Positions 47,381-56,461 are shown, numbered from the stretch's first letter. The stretch: 64,000 nucleotides of DNA from Massiliimalia massiliensis (GCF_900155615.1 NZ_FUHT01000004.1:62001-126000); one strand, 5' to 3'. Numbers and translations are program-made. The notes: generated from the sequence alone by a model not told the origin.

Positions 47381-48601
47381 AAAGTCGTGCAGCCAGATTG
47401 GCTTCCGGTAAAAGATTTGATCAATGGCAGAGGTTTCCTGATGAATGGTGACATGCGGCATCAGCCGGATTTCCTGCCCTTCATAGCAGCCCGAAATCAG
47501 CCGTGTGAAATCTCCGATTCCCATTGAAATCTGCGGAGCGGCTTCGGTCTTCTCTGCCCGGATGGCTTTCCCGTCTTGGAATTCGACGGTGAAAACACCT
47601 TCGTTCCAGGGTGCGGACTTGTCGGCGATTTCAATTGAGAGCGCTCCGTCCCCGCGGTATGCAGCAGCCATCAGCACCGGTACTGCATCCACCACCCGGT
47701 AAAGCCCGGCAAAGCTGATCTTTCGTGTAATCCCATTGGCTTCTCCAAGAAAAAGCTCTAATGGGATGTCTGCCGGAAGGGAAAGGACAAGCGAGTCATA
47801 ATTTGCCGCAAAGGATTTGACAAAGGACAAAAGTCCCTTCAGCCCCTCGATATCCCGAAAACAGAATTCGACTCCCCGGAAGGGCGTGCCGCAATCCATC
47901 CGCCGTTCCTTGTCCACGGTTTCTTTATAGAAACGAAGATATCCTTTTGGGACGCCTTTCTCGTTCCGGTAGAGATACCAATAGGCTTTGCTTTCCACCG
48001 GGTCTGGAGTAAAAGGGGAAAAATCAAGATCCTCACGGATGGCAGCAAGATTATATCCGGAGACAAAGTCCCGGTAGATAAGATGATAGTCTGACAGATC
48101 TTCACCCGGCCGATATAGATGATAGGAGCCCTTTCCCTCATAATTGGGAATGGAGGACAGTGGTACGGTCCATTCCACTGTCTGCGGCGCCAGCTCATAG
48201 CCAAACTGCCGGTAATATTCCACAGAAAAGGGATAAAGGGCGGAAAAAACCTGTCCCTGCTCTTTCATTTCCCGAAAAGCCTGTTCGAAACAGCCGCGGA
48301 TTGCCCCTCTGCGCCGGTAGCCCGGAAGGGTAGAAACAAAGCCGATTCCGCTCATCCCAACACTTTTTCCGTCAAACTGGATTTGATAGGGATAGGTTGA
48401 AATAGAACCCATCATTGTTCCGTCATCGTCAAAAGCCGCCCAGCGGCAAAGGGAATAGTGGTCTGGACGGGAGGAGGGCGATTCCTTGATTTGCTTGAGA
48501 CGTTCTTCCAGAGTGGTTTTTTTGGCGGAGAATTCAAAGGCAATGTTCCCGATTTCTTCTGCCTGCAAAAATTCCTGCGGTGTTATTTTTCTGACAATCA
48601 T
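47375..48601 (-). CDS. Eis-like GNAT N-acetyltransferase
   Basis: 408 residues from ATG 48601. Two-part GNAT fold with a C-terminal sterol-carrier-like (SCP2) domain, as in Eis-family enhanced intracellular survival acetyltransferases. Acetyl-CoA binding region is GIGFVSTLPGYRRRGAIRGCFEQA (about 85-108), followed by YPFSVEYYRQFGYE. Family members acetylate amines, including aminoglycosides or protein lysines; the substrate here is unknown. The TTG at 48613 is an alternative start, but it lies in an 11-bp hairpin. Last gene on its minus-strand segment, convergent with the helicase fusion. Confidence 0.85.
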   Translation of the reverse strand: MIVRKITPQEFLQAEEIGNIAFEFSAKKTTLEERLKQIKESPSSRPDHYSLCRWAAFDDDGTMMGSISTYPYQIQFDGKSVGMSGIGFVSTLPGYRRRGAIRGCFEQAFREMKEQGQVFSALYPFSVEYYRQFGYELAPQTVEWTVPLSSIPNYEGKGSYHLYRPGEDLSDYHLIYRDFVSGYNLAAIREDLDFSPFTPDPVESKAYWYLYRNEKGVPKGYLRFYKETVDKERRMDCGTPFRGVEFCFRDIEGLKGLLSFVKSFAANYDSLVLSLPADIPLELFLGEANGITRKISFAGLYRVVDAVPVLMAAAYRGDGALSIEIADKSAPWNEGVFTVEFQDGKAIRAEKTEAAPQISMGIGDFTRLISGCYEGQEIRLMPHVTIHQETSAIDQIFYRKPIWLHDFF

Positions 48602-48611
48602 CTTCGTTACC

Positions 48612-48674
48612 AATGCTTTCGCTCGGCGAAAGCATTCCTTTCCTAGAAATTGAGGCTGGTTTTGCGAAGCAAAA
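48612..48674. repeat. Hairpins in the 145-bp gap before the acetyltransferase gene
   Basis: AATGCTTTCGC-TCG-GCGAAAGCATT (48612-48636) is a perfect 11-bp stem with a 3-nt loop; TTTTGC-GAA-GCAAAA (48660-48674) is a second small stem. The first lies just upstream of ATG 48601 on the minus strand and could limit ribosome access or terminate weakly; neither has a T run. Confidence 0.6.
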
Positions 48675-48746
48675 TCGCCGTCTTTCAGATGACGAAGATC
48701 ACAAAATACTGATTGAAAAAGGTATCCTGCAGAAAATTTTTCGTGT

Positions 48747-49619
48747 CTATGCTTCGCTCCAGTATGTTTTCAGGTTTTTCAGTCCGATTGGAAGGGCGAC
48801 ATCCGGATGCTCCAGCCCTTCAAATTCAATTGCGATTGTCCCGTCAAACCCGGCACGCTTTAACGCCGCCAGACAGTGGCGCACCGGAACATCTCCATGC
48901 CCGATGATAGCTCCGCGAAGAAAGGTGCCGTTCCTGCTTTGGAAAAAGCCTTCCCCTGGGTTTTGTCCGGACGGAGATTTGACATGGAAATCCTTCGCAT
49001 GGGCATAAAATGCATAAGGAGCGACCCGTCCGACTGCGATTTCCGGCGCTTCATCGGCACACAGGAAATTCCCGATATCGGTCAGAAGACCGAAATTCGG
49101 GTGGGCGACGGTATTGACAAGCTGTTCCACTCTGGTGCTGTCCTGGCAGAAGAACCCGTGATTTTCGATCATCGTCCGGATGCCGAGAGACTGCCCATAT
49201 TCGGTGATTTCCCGGCATGCATCTGCGAGGGTAGGCAGATAGTGGGAAAAACCCCGGTATTGGCGCTCCTTAACAGAGGGGCCAACGGTACAATCGTGAC
49301 GAATATAGGATACACCCAAAATGGCCGCCAAGTCAAGCATATGCTTGATGCGCTCTACTTCCTTTTGGGTGTCACCGCCGAATGCGTTGAGCAGGTCGGC
49401 GTCAAAGGTAAAGCCGGAGAGAGGGATTCCACATTCCTCTGCGGTATTCCGAACCTGTTCTGCATAGGCTTCGTCAGAGATGTCGTCCGGATGATAAAGA
49501 TTTTGTATTTCCACTGCATCGAATCCGAGTGCTTTGGCGCGCTTGATTGTCCCGAGCTGGGACAATTCCCCGCTTTGAATCAAAGGGTAATAGCAGTAGG
49601 TGCTCATCGAAACATTCAT
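48747..49619 (-). CDS. Sugar phosphate isomerase/epimerase-like TIM barrel (first)
   Basis: 290 residues, xylose-isomerase-like TIM barrel (AP endonuclease 2 superfamily). Putative metal ligands are in MIENHG (Glu near 152), LTDIGNF (Asp), HAKDFH (His/Asp) and the C-terminal AIEFEG (Glu). Relatives include tagatose-3-epimerase, inosose dehydratase and enzymes acting on 3-keto-glycosides. The gene abuts the dehydrogenase gene (2 nt) and forms a three-gene unit with it and a second TIM barrel. That set suggests oxidation of a sugar or cyclitol followed by isomerisation, epimerisation or elimination; the substrate is unknown. Confidence 0.85.
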   Translation of the reverse strand: MNVSMSTYCYYPLIQSGELSQLGTIKRAKALGFDAVEIQNLYHPDDISDEAYAEQVRNTAEECGIPLSGFTFDADLLNAFGGDTQKEVERIKHMLDLAAILGVSYIRHDCTVGPSVKERQYRGFSHYLPTLADACREITEYGQSLGIRTMIENHGFFCQDSTRVEQLVNTVAHPNFGLLTDIGNFLCADEAPEIAVGRVAPYAFYAHAKDFHVKSPSGQNPGEGFFQSRNGTFLRGAIIGHGDVPVRHCLAALKRAGFDGTIAIEFEGLEHPDVALPIGLKNLKTYWSEA

Positions 49620-49621
49620 GT

Positions 49622-50695
49622 TTAGTCCTCCTGGGAAAGAATTACTTCATGTCCGGTTGCCGCTGATTTATATAATGCGTCTAAGATTGCCATCATTTCT
49701 ACTCCATCCTCTGCAGGGGAACGGCAGGGCAGGCCGTCCTTTACGCAGGAAATAAAATGGCTGATTTCCTGATAGAACAGGTCTTCAAAGCTGAGCGCCG
49801 TCGGGACAGTGAGAGAGACGTTTGTCATATATCCGCAATCCTCGCTGAACAGCTCCAGCTCAGGGTTAAGCTTCGCGCCGGCTTTGGTTCCAAACAATTC
49901 GATTTCTCCCTTGTCTTCTTTTAAATTCAGGCTGAAGCTTGCGTCGATCTGCAGTACCGCACCGTTTTCAAACCGGATCATTCCGGTCGCCAGGTCTTCT
50001 ACATCGCAGATATCATGGTCGGTTTTTCCGGAGGACTGGTAACCGGCCGCACCCTTGATTTCACTGCGGTCGCCCAATTTCCGGAAGGTGGCGCCATAGA
50101 CGGAAACCGCTTTTGGCTTTCCCATCAGATAGCGAACCAGGTCGATCACATGGACGCCAAGATCAATCAGCGGGCCGCCGCCTGAACGGGATTTGTCACC
50201 GAACCAGCCGCCGGGATTTCCTTTCCGGCGGAGATAAGTCGCTTTTGCAAAATAGAGCTCTCCGAAATAATCCTGATCAATAAAATCCTGGAGGATCGCG
50301 CAGTCATTTCCAAACCGGCGGACAAAACCGATCATCAACAGCCTGTTATTCCGCAGGGCTGCTTCCCGCATCTGTTCTGCCTGGGCCTTTGACAGCGCCA
50401 TTGGCTTTTCGCAGAGGACATGCTTGCCGGCATCGAGCGCAGCGACCGCGGCAGGAGCATGCGCGCTGTTCCAGGTGCAGACGCTGACTGCGTCTAGCTC
50501 TGGCAGAGAGAGCATCTCATGATAGTCGTGATAAAGACGAGTGATCTGATATTTCTCTCCCATTTTCGTGAGACGGTCTGAATTAATATCGCAGAATGCG
50601 TAAAGCTCTGCGTCCGGACTGCGCAGATAGGACTGGATATGTTCCTCGGAGATATTTCCGACGCCGATGATCCCGATTTTAATTTTCTCTTTCAT
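49622..50695 (-). CDS. Gfo/Idh/MocA-family oxidoreductase
   Basis: NAD(P)-dependent sugar or cyclitol dehydrogenase, 357 residues. N-terminal Rossmann fold with GIIGVGNISEEH (dinucleotide loop), FCDIN, CTWNSAHAP and the family's CEKPMAL (catalytic Lys near 93); then DLGVHVIDLVRYLMG (His near 180) in the substrate domain. ATG 50695 is preferred because 50707 is adjacent to the AAAGGA site; both are in frame. Between two TIM-barrel genes on one minus-strand transcript. Confidence 0.92.
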   Translation of the reverse strand: MKEKIKIGIIGVGNISEEHIQSYLRSPDAELYAFCDINSDRLTKMGEKYQITRLYHDYHEMLSLPELDAVSVCTWNSAHAPAAVAALDAGKHVLCEKPMALSKAQAEQMREAALRNNRLLMIGFVRRFGNDCAILQDFIDQDYFGELYFAKATYLRRKGNPGGWFGDKSRSGGGPLIDLGVHVIDLVRYLMGKPKAVSVYGATFRKLGDRSEIKGAAGYQSSGKTDHDICDVEDLATGMIRFENGAVLQIDASFSLNLKEDKGEIELFGTKAGAKLNPELELFSEDCGYMTNVSLTVPTALSFEDLFYQEISHFISCVKDGLPCRSPAEDGVEMMAILDALYKSAATGHEVILSQED

Positions 50696-50737
50696 CTTCG
50701 TTTTCATTCCTTTCTTTGCATTGTTTAACAGTAAAGC

Positions 50738-51583
50738 TTACTTTTTCCAGAGGCTTCTCAGGTAATCCGCCGCAAGGGCGATATCAGCGGACGGGTTGTC
50801 GCCGACCTCCCGTTCAATAGTCAGATATCCGTGATATCCGATCTGATCTAGGGCGTTGAGATATGCTTTGAAATCCACATCGCCCTGTCCGAGCGGCAGC
50901 TCGATAAAGGCTTCGGCAGATTGAATTTCATCCTCAATCAGCCCATAGATGATTTCCGGATTCTTGTCCAGCAGCTTTCTTCCGTCCTTAGCATGGGTGT
51001 GTACGATATAATCTTTAAGGGTATAAACCGCTTCCACAGGATCATCGCCGGTTACCATGACAAAGTTTGCAGGATCAAGGTTGACGGCTACGCCTTTGGA
51101 ACCAAGCGAATCCAGGAAGCTCTTTAAGGTTTGCGCGCGTTCCGGCCCGGTTTCAATGGCAAAATGGGCATCCATGCCGTCCGCATAGGCGGAGAGCTCC
51201 AGGCAGGCCTTCTGCATGACTTCATAGCGGGGATGTTCCGGGCTTTCCGGTATGACGCCGATATGGGTAGTGACGACATCTGTTTCGAGCATTTTAGCAA
51301 GCTCCAGAATGCGTTTGGATTCCTCAATCAGTTCCGGATTCAAGGATGGATCCCCGAAGCCCCGACCCAAGTCGCCGCAGAGCGCGGTAATAGTGAGCCC
51401 GTATGACTGAACCAGCTTGAGAAATTCCCTGCATTTTTCCGGGGTCATAGCACGCGGAGCAAACTCTCCCCGTGTTGCATAAATTTGGATTCCGCCGAGG
51501 TTCAGTTCCGCCGCTTTTTTGAGCGCGGTATGGGTATCGGTCTGAAATGATTCCAACAATACACCAATGGGAAACGCTTTCAT
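50738..51583 (-). CDS. Sugar phosphate isomerase/epimerase-like TIM barrel (second)
   Basis: 281 residues, same superfamily as the gene at 48747 but clearly diverged. Likely metal-binding segments are TTHIG, FAIETGPE (Glu), NLDPAN (Asp), VHTHAKDG (His/Asp) and LTIERE (Glu). First gene of the three-gene minus-strand unit; GGAGG lies just upstream of ATG 51583. Divergent from an AraC-type regulator 155 bp away, which probably controls it. Could act before or after the dehydrogenase in breakdown of an unusual sugar. Confidence 0.87.
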   Translation of the reverse strand: MKAFPIGVLLESFQTDTHTALKKAAELNLGGIQIYATRGEFAPRAMTPEKCREFLKLVQSYGLTITALCGDLGRGFGDPSLNPELIEESKRILELAKMLETDVVTTHIGVIPESPEHPRYEVMQKACLELSAYADGMDAHFAIETGPERAQTLKSFLDSLGSKGVAVNLDPANFVMVTGDDPVEAVYTLKDYIVHTHAKDGRKLLDKNPEIIYGLIEDEIQSAEAFIELPLGQGDVDFKAYLNALDQIGYHGYLTIEREVGDNPSADIALAADYLRSLWKK

Positions 51584-51738
51584 ACAAAACCTCCTGATAA
51601 AAAGATTGTTATTACGATATTTTTATTATATAATGGATATAGTGAAAAAGAAATCCTGATTTTTGTCAGTTCATAACACAATTTTGCTTTCTCAAAACGG
51701 TGGAATTCTAAAAAACACAAAAAGGTGCAGTGACTTTT

Positions 51739-52566
51739 ATGACACTTTATGAAAAACACACCTATTCGGAAAAAGATTTCCCAGTGATCTTTCATTTAGA
51801 CCGTAGAGGGCAGGCTTCGGATGATTTTCCGATCCATTGGCATGAAAATATTGAGCTGCTTTACTTTGTCGAGGGGGATGCCGAGATCACGCTGAATGAC
51901 CAGCACGTGCGTGCGGAAAAGGGGGATGTGGTGGTGATTAATTCGGAAATACTCCACTGGATTCGCGGCGGTGAAACCAGAAGCGTTTATTACTGCCTGA
52001 TCCCAGACAGGACGTTAACGGATTCCTTTCCCTTTATGTCGCCGGATTCCCTGTTTATGCCGGTTGTCCGTGACAGGATGATCGCGCGGTATTATGAGCA
52101 GTTGGCGGAGGAGGTGGATCAGATGCCCTCCGGGTATCAGCGGGCGGTTTTTGCGTTGATCGAGCTGATTTTTTTGCAGTTGACGAGACGCTATCAGACG
52201 GGCCGGGAAAATCGAGAGCTGACCGACAGCGGGAATCCTAAAGTTGAGATGGTAAAATCAGCCATTCGGTTTCTCCGAGGGCATTACCGGGAAGGGATTT
52301 CTGTAGCTGATGTTTGTACTCATGTGGGCTTCAGCAAATGCTATTTCTGCCATGTATTTAAAGAAATTACCGGACAAACTGCTTTGGAATACCTAAACCG
52401 TCTGCGCTGTATGAACGCAAGGAAAATGATGGCCTCCGGGCAGTATAATATCAGTGAGAGCGCACTCCAAAGCGGTTTCCATAACCTTTCCTATTTTTCA
52501 AGAACCTATAAAAAGGTGTTTGGCCGCCTTCCATCACAGGAAAAGCATCCAGATTTTGCGGAGTAG
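51739..52566 (+). CDS. AraC-family regulator with cupin sensor domain
   Basis: 275 residues. N-terminal cupin (HWHENIELLYFVEGDAEI, about 33-50) senses a small molecule; the C-terminal 100 residues are the AraC double helix-turn-helix (VADVCTHVGFSKCYFCHVFK and ALQSGFHNLSYFSRTYKKVFG). The ATG at 51739 has AAAAGGTG 11 nt upstream; GTG 51730 is an in-frame alternative with too short a spacing. Divergent from the dehydrogenase/TIM-barrel unit, its presumed target, probably as an activator. Confidence 0.92.
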   Translation: MTLYEKHTYSEKDFPVIFHLDRRGQASDDFPIHWHENIELLYFVEGDAEITLNDQHVRAEKGDVVVINSEILHWIRGGETRSVYYCLIPDRTLTDSFPFMSPDSLFMPVVRDRMIARYYEQLAEEVDQMPSGYQRAVFALIELIFLQLTRRYQTGRENRELTDSGNPKVEMVKSAIRFLRGHYREGISVADVCTHVGFSKCYFCHVFKEITGQTALEYLNRLRCMNARKMMASGQYNISESALQSGFHNLSYFSRTYKKVFGRLPSQEKHPDFAE

Positions 52567-52630
52567 CTTTAACCGATGAATATCCTTTCACGATTATGCG
52601 ATACTAATAAAAACGAAAGGATTTGGCATT

Positions 52631-52783
52631 ATGAAACCGAAAAAGGAACTCAAGGACAATCTTGCACAGGCCGCTAACCCTACCCTGAAGCAGAAGAAAA
52701 AGATTCTGTCCGATGTGCAGGGGAGCTATACGGGCGTGCCCATGGATGATGAACAGCCGGTGCAGGACGCTGATGACCTGTAG
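52631..52783 (+). CDS. Small charged protein, 50 aa, unknown function
   Basis: A short gene with good signals: GAAAGGAT 8 nt before ATG 52631, TAG at 52781-52783 and an independent terminator 10 nt later. The product is soluble, with a Lys-rich first half (MKPKKELKDNLAQ, TLKQKKKIL) and an acidic tail (DDEQPVQDADDL). No membrane segment, cysteine or recognisable motif. Charge pattern resembles small nucleic-acid-associated or ribosome-associated proteins, but I do not recognise a family. Confidence 0.7.
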   Translation: MKPKKELKDNLAQAANPTLKQKKKILSDVQGSYTGVPMDDEQPVQDADDL

Positions 52784-52792
52784 AAAAGCACC

Positions 52793-52824
52793 AAAAAGGC
52801 AGCAGAATTTTCTGCTGCCTTTTT
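52793..52824 (+). terminator. Terminator of the small gene
   Basis: AAAAAGGCAGCAGAA and TTCTGCTGCCTTTTT, a 15-bp stem that closes almost completely, T run in the 3' arm. The next promoter starts 1 nt later. Confidence 0.92.
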
Positions 52825-52825
52825 A

Positions 52826-52896
52826 TTGACTTTTTTCTCTTTCTTGCCTATAATAAAAATCAGATTCTTAAATAAGAAATAATTCGTATATACGAA
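52826..52896 (+). promoter_or_regulatory. Galactonate operon promoter and IclR-type operator
   Basis: TTGACT (52826-52831), 17 bp, TATAAT (52849-52854). A perfect 14-bp palindrome TTCGTATATACGAA lies at 52883-52896, its last bases running into the ribosome site AAAAGGTGGG. The site is downstream of -10, fitting repression by the IclR protein encoded next. Confidence 0.82.
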
Positions 52897-52910
52897 AAGG
52901 TGGGCGGTCT

Positions 52911-53672
52911 ATGGATCATCGGGCAACCGGACGGGTTTTAGACATCTTTGAGCTGCTCGCAGGCCAGGAGAATGGAATGAACCTGACAGACATCTGCGAT
53001 GTACTGGGAGCTCCGAAGAGCAGCTTGTTTCCTATCCTGCATACCCTGGAAGAACGCGGATACCTTAAGCAGGAGAGGCAGACGCGCTGCTATCGAATCG
53101 GACAAATGGCTTATCAAATCGGAAATTCCTATCTTCGGGATTCCTCCGGCCTGGATGAGCTGGAGAAGCTGATGGAAGCTGTAGTAGCTCAGTGCGGGGA
53201 AGCATGCCATCTCGCAGTGCTCAGCGGCAGCGATGTATTGTACCTGAGAAAGGTGGATTCGCCTCATGCCGTACGGATGACATCGTGCGTCGGAATTCGC
53301 CTCCCGGCTTATGGGACAGGACTGGGAAAAGCGCTCTTGACTGACTATACCCTCCCGATGCTTCAAGCGATGTATCCGGAGGGACTGAAAGCATTGACCT
53401 CCAAAACGATCACCGACTATGCGGTGCTGGAGCAGCAACTGAAGGAGAGCAGGAAAACCGGTTTTTCCTATGAGTCGGAGGAGTCAAATCTGGATATCTG
53501 CTGTATTGCAGTGCCGCTGCGGAAAAAAGGGGAGATTGTCGCGGCCTTTAGCGTAGCCGTACCGGTTTACCGGTATGACGACACCAAAAAGAGGCAGATT
53601 GAGCAGGCTTTAACTATAGCGAAACAGCAGGCCGAAAAGCTGCTCCAGTTTACTGATTTAGGTCTGCAATAA
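52911..53672 (+). CDS. IclR-family regulator of the galactonate operon
   Basis: 253 residues. N-terminal winged helix (LTDICDVLGAPKSSLFPILHTLEERGYL, about 25-52) and C-terminal IclR effector domain (LPAYGTGLGKALL, SYESEESNLDICCIAVPL). First gene of the transcript that continues with the kinase, aldolase and dehydratase genes (16-nt gap), so it is autoregulated with its pathway. The effector is probably galactonate or 2-keto-3-deoxygalactonate, by analogy with sugar-acid regulators. Confidence 0.92.
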   Translation: MDHRATGRVLDIFELLAGQENGMNLTDICDVLGAPKSSLFPILHTLEERGYLKQERQTRCYRIGQMAYQIGNSYLRDSSGLDELEKLMEAVVAQCGEACHLAVLSGSDVLYLRKVDSPHAVRMTSCVGIRLPAYGTGLGKALLTDYTLPMLQAMYPEGLKALTSKTITDYAVLEQQLKESRKTGFSYESEESNLDICCIAVPLRKKGEIVAAFSVAVPVYRYDDTKKRQIEQALTIAKQQAEKLLQFTDLGLQ

Positions 53673-53688
53673 ACAGAGGGGGGTTCCA

Positions 53689-54633
53689 ATGGATTTTGTC
53701 ACAATTGGGGAGACCATGGCGGCATTTGTTCCGAAGGAGCATGGAAAGCTGCGGTATATCTCAGATTATCAGGTTCGGATTGCCGGCGCGGAGAGCAATT
53801 TTGCCATAGGGGCAAAGAAGCTGGGATGCTCCGCCCGATGGATCAGCCGGGTTGGGAAGGATGAATTTGGAGAGCAGGTTCTGCGGGCTGTCCGGGCTGA
53901 AGGAGTAGAAGCTTATGCGGCTGCCGATCCGGATTATCGGACAGGGTTAATGTTCAAGGAGACAAGCGAGGGAAGCGAGACAAAGGTTACCTATTACCGG
54001 GAAAACTCTGCGGCCAGCCATTTATCGCCGGATGATATCAGGGAGGAATGGATCGCGGATGCAAAAATTTTACATATTACCGGGATTACACCGGTATTGA
54101 GCGAAAGCTGCCGGGAGACGATTGACCGGGCCATGTTGATCGCGGAGAAGCATAGCGTGAAAATTAGCTTTGACCCGAATATCCGCCGGAAACTCTGGAA
54201 AGACCGCGATTATACCGAGCTGATCAGGGAATATCTTTCCCGCGCACATTATGTGCTGATAGGGAAGGACGAGGCGCAGGTACTGTACGGAACCGGTGAG
54301 ATAGAAAGGCTAAGAGAAATACTGTTTTCTTCCGGGCGGATGGAATATTTGGCGCTGAAGGACGGTGCAAAGGGAGCAACGGTCGCGTCAAAGGAGGAAA
54401 TTTTTCCGATCCCTCCCTATCCCTGTAACAAGGTGGATCCGATTGGCGCGGGAGATGCGTTTGACGCGGCGTTCCTGGTGGGAATGCTGGAGGGGAAACC
54501 ACTGTCGGAATGCGGCTTTTATGGAGCGGTTGCCGGAGCAAAAGCGACCGAGACGAGAGGAGATATTGAAGGATACCTGCTGCGTGAGGAACTGGAACAA
54601 ATTTTAGGGAAGCAGGAGACAGTTTACCGTTAA
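53689..54633 (+). CDS. 2-keto-3-deoxy-galactonate/gluconate kinase (PfkB family)
   Basis: Phosphorylates 2-keto-3-deoxy-aldonate to the 6-phosphate. 314-residue ribokinase-superfamily protein with GETMAAFVP and GAESNFAIGAKKLG at the N-terminus, typical of KdgK, and GAGDAFDAAF with catalytic Asp256. Note that E. coli uses an unrelated DgoK for this step. AGAGGGGGG lies 6 nt before ATG 53689. Placement between the regulator and KDPG-type aldolase fits the De Ley-Doudoroff route. Confidence 0.9.
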   Translation: MDFVTIGETMAAFVPKEHGKLRYISDYQVRIAGAESNFAIGAKKLGCSARWISRVGKDEFGEQVLRAVRAEGVEAYAAADPDYRTGLMFKETSEGSETKVTYYRENSAASHLSPDDIREEWIADAKILHITGITPVLSESCRETIDRAMLIAEKHSVKISFDPNIRRKLWKDRDYTELIREYLSRAHYVLIGKDEAQVLYGTGEIERLREILFSSGRMEYLALKDGAKGATVASKEEIFPIPPYPCNKVDPIGAGDAFDAAFLVGMLEGKPLSECGFYGAVAGAKATETRGDIEGYLLREELEQILGKQETVYR

Positions 54634-54678
54634 AAGATAATTACAATCGATTATGTAAGAAAAGGTATGGTGCTGAAC

Positions 54679-55299
54679 ATGCGTGAAATAATCATAGAAA
54701 ACCCGGTAGTTGCGATTATGAGAAAAGTCCCTATGGAGCAGGCTGTTCCCTATGTAGATACAGTCTCCGTCTGTGGGATTAAAGCGGTAGAGGTCGCCTT
54801 GAATTCTCCGGCGGCTCTGCAGCAGATAGCACTTTTAAAGGAACGGTTTGGCGCGGAGATTCGGATTGGAGCCGGAACTGCGGTTACTGTAGAAAAAGCG
54901 AGGGAAGCGGTCAAAGCGGGAGCAGACTTTTTGCTGTCGCCTTCAGTAGACGAAGATGTGCTCTGCTATTGTGCGGAGCAGAACATTCGTCTGCTGCCGG
55001 GAGTGATGACGCCAAGCGACGTCAGCCTTTGCGTGCGGTATGGCTTTACGGTTCTCAAGCTTTTCCCGGCCGGCGACCTTCCGATGGGATATGTGAAGAG
55101 CTTAAAGGGCCCCTTTGACCAGACCGACTATGTTGCGGTCGGTGGGGTGAAAAAAGAGAATGCCGCAGCCTTTTTTGCTGCGGGCTATCTTGGTGTCGGC
55201 GTAGCGAGCAACTTGATTCCAAAGGATCTTTTGAGCGCCAGAGACTGGGAAGGTGCGAAACAGGCGGTTCAGTCCTTTATGGACGAAATCAGACGGTAA
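54679..55299 (+). CDS. 2-keto-3-deoxy-6-phosphogalactonate/gluconate aldolase
   Basis: Class I aldolase yielding pyruvate and glyceraldehyde-3-phosphate. 206 residues, KDPG/KHG aldolase family: Glu in [22 protein letters not shown] and Schiff-base Lys in VLKLFPAG, plus [11 protein letters not shown] 54679 gives [15 protein letters not shown], the usual N-terminus; in-frame ATG 54667 or GTG 54670 lie closer to AAAGG and may be used. Upstream kinase gene ends 45 nt before. Supplies lower glycolysis from galactonate. Confidence 0.92.
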   Translation: MREIIIENPVVAIMRKVPMEQAVPYVDTVSVCGIKAVEVALNSPAALQQIALLKERFGAEIRIGAGTAVTVEKAREAVKAGADFLLSPSVDEDVLCYCAEQNIRLLPGVMTPSDVSLCVRYGFTVLKLFPAGDLPMGYVKSLKGPFDQTDYVAVGGVKKENAAAFFAAGYLGVGVASNLIPKDLLSARDWEGAKQAVQSFMDEIRR

Positions 55300-55312
55300 G
55301 GAGAGGATATTG

Positions 55313-56461
55313 ATGAAAATAACAGGAGTTAACACCTATTTGGTTCGTCCGAGGTGGTGCTTTGTTGAGATTGAAACAGACGATGGACTGACTGGTTGGG
55401 GCGAGCCGGTGGTTGAGGGAAAAGCCTCGACTGTCCGTGCCTGTGTGGAAGAAATGAAGGAGTATTTACTCGGCAATGACCCGATGCGGATCGAGGATAT
55501 CTGGACAACGCTTTATCGGGCCGGATTTTACCGCGGAGGCCCGGTGTTGATGAGCGCAATCGCGGGAATCGACCAGGCCCTTTGGGATATCAAGGGGAAA
55601 TTTTACGGCGCGCCGGTTTACGAGCTGATGGGCGGGCGTTGCCGGGATAAAATGAAGGTTTATTCCTGGATTGGCGGAGACCGTCCGAGCGACGTTGCGC
55701 GCGATGCGCTGGAAAAGAAGGAAAAGGGTTTTTCCGCTATCAAGATGAATGCTACCGAAGAATTGCAGATGATTGACAGCTATGAAAAGATTGACGCAGT
55801 TTTAGAGCGGGTTGCAGCGATCCGGGAGGCGGCAGGAAAATATTTTGGGATCGCAATCGATTTTCATGGGCGGGTACATAAGCCAATGGCTAAGGTTCTT
55901 GCCAAAAAGCTGGAGGAATTTGACCCGATGTTTATCGAGGAGCCGGTGCTCTGCGATAATATGGAAAGCTTCCGGGACGTTGCCAATGCCTGCAATATCC
56001 CGATTGCAACCGGGGAGCGGCTGTTCTCGCGCTGGGATTTCAAACGCCTGCTGGAAACGGGTTATGTGGATATTATCCAGCCCGACCTGTCCCATGCCGG
56101 AGGAATTACAGAAGTGAAAAAAATTGCCGCCATGGCGGAGGCCTATGATGTGGCGCTTGCTCCGCATTGCCCTCTGGGGCCGATTGCCTTGGCTTCCTGC
56201 CTGCAGGTTGACGCAACCAGTTACAACGCGTTTATCCAGGAACAGAGCATAGGGATTCACTATAACACCGGAGCTAGTGTGCTGGACTATGTCAATAACC
56301 GGGAAGACTTTGTTTTTGCCGGGGGATTTGTTAATCTGCCCAAGCTGCCGGGAATAGGTGTGGAGGTTAACAAGGAACTGGTGCTGGAGGAGAGCCGGCA
56401 TCCTCATACATGGAAAAATCCTGTCTGGAGGCATCAGGACGGCTCCATCGCGGAATGGTAA
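55313..56461 (+). CDS. dgoD: D-galactonate dehydratase
   Basis: Dehydrates D-galactonate to 2-keto-3-deoxygalactonate; enolase superfamily, magnesium-dependent. 382 residues, the length of E. coli DgoD, and the catalytic residues fall at identical numbers: Asp183 and His185 (DFH), Glu209 (IEEP), Glu235 (GER) and His285 (APHCPLGP). TAAGGAGAGG precedes ATG 55313. Last gene of the IclR-kinase-aldolase-dehydratase operon, so the window encodes galactonate to pyruvate plus glyceraldehyde-3-phosphate. No galactonate transporter is beside it. Confidence 0.96.
   Translation: MKITGVNTYLVRPRWCFVEIETDDGLTGWGEPVVEGKASTVRACVEEMKEYLLGNDPMRIEDIWTTLYRAGFYRGGPVLMSAIAGIDQALWDIKGKFYGAPVYELMGGRCRDKMKVYSWIGGDRPSDVARDALEKKEKGFSAIKMNATEELQMIDSYEKIDAVLERVAAIREAAGKYFGIAIDFHGRVHKPMAKVLAKKLEEFDPMFIEEPVLCDNMESFRDVANACNIPIATGERLFSRWDFKRLLETGYVDIIQPDLSHAGGITEVKKIAAMAEAYDVALAPHCPLGPIALASCLQVDATSYNAFIQEQSIGIHYNTGASVLDYVNNREDFVFAGGFVNLPKLPGIGVEVNKELVLEESRHPHTWKNPVWRHQDGSIAEW

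Noticed and set aside
48747-51583. DgpABC-type C-glycoside cleavage cluster
   Set aside because: Dehydrogenase and TIM barrels are present but no small DgpB-like subunit gene; kept only as one possibility in a finding.
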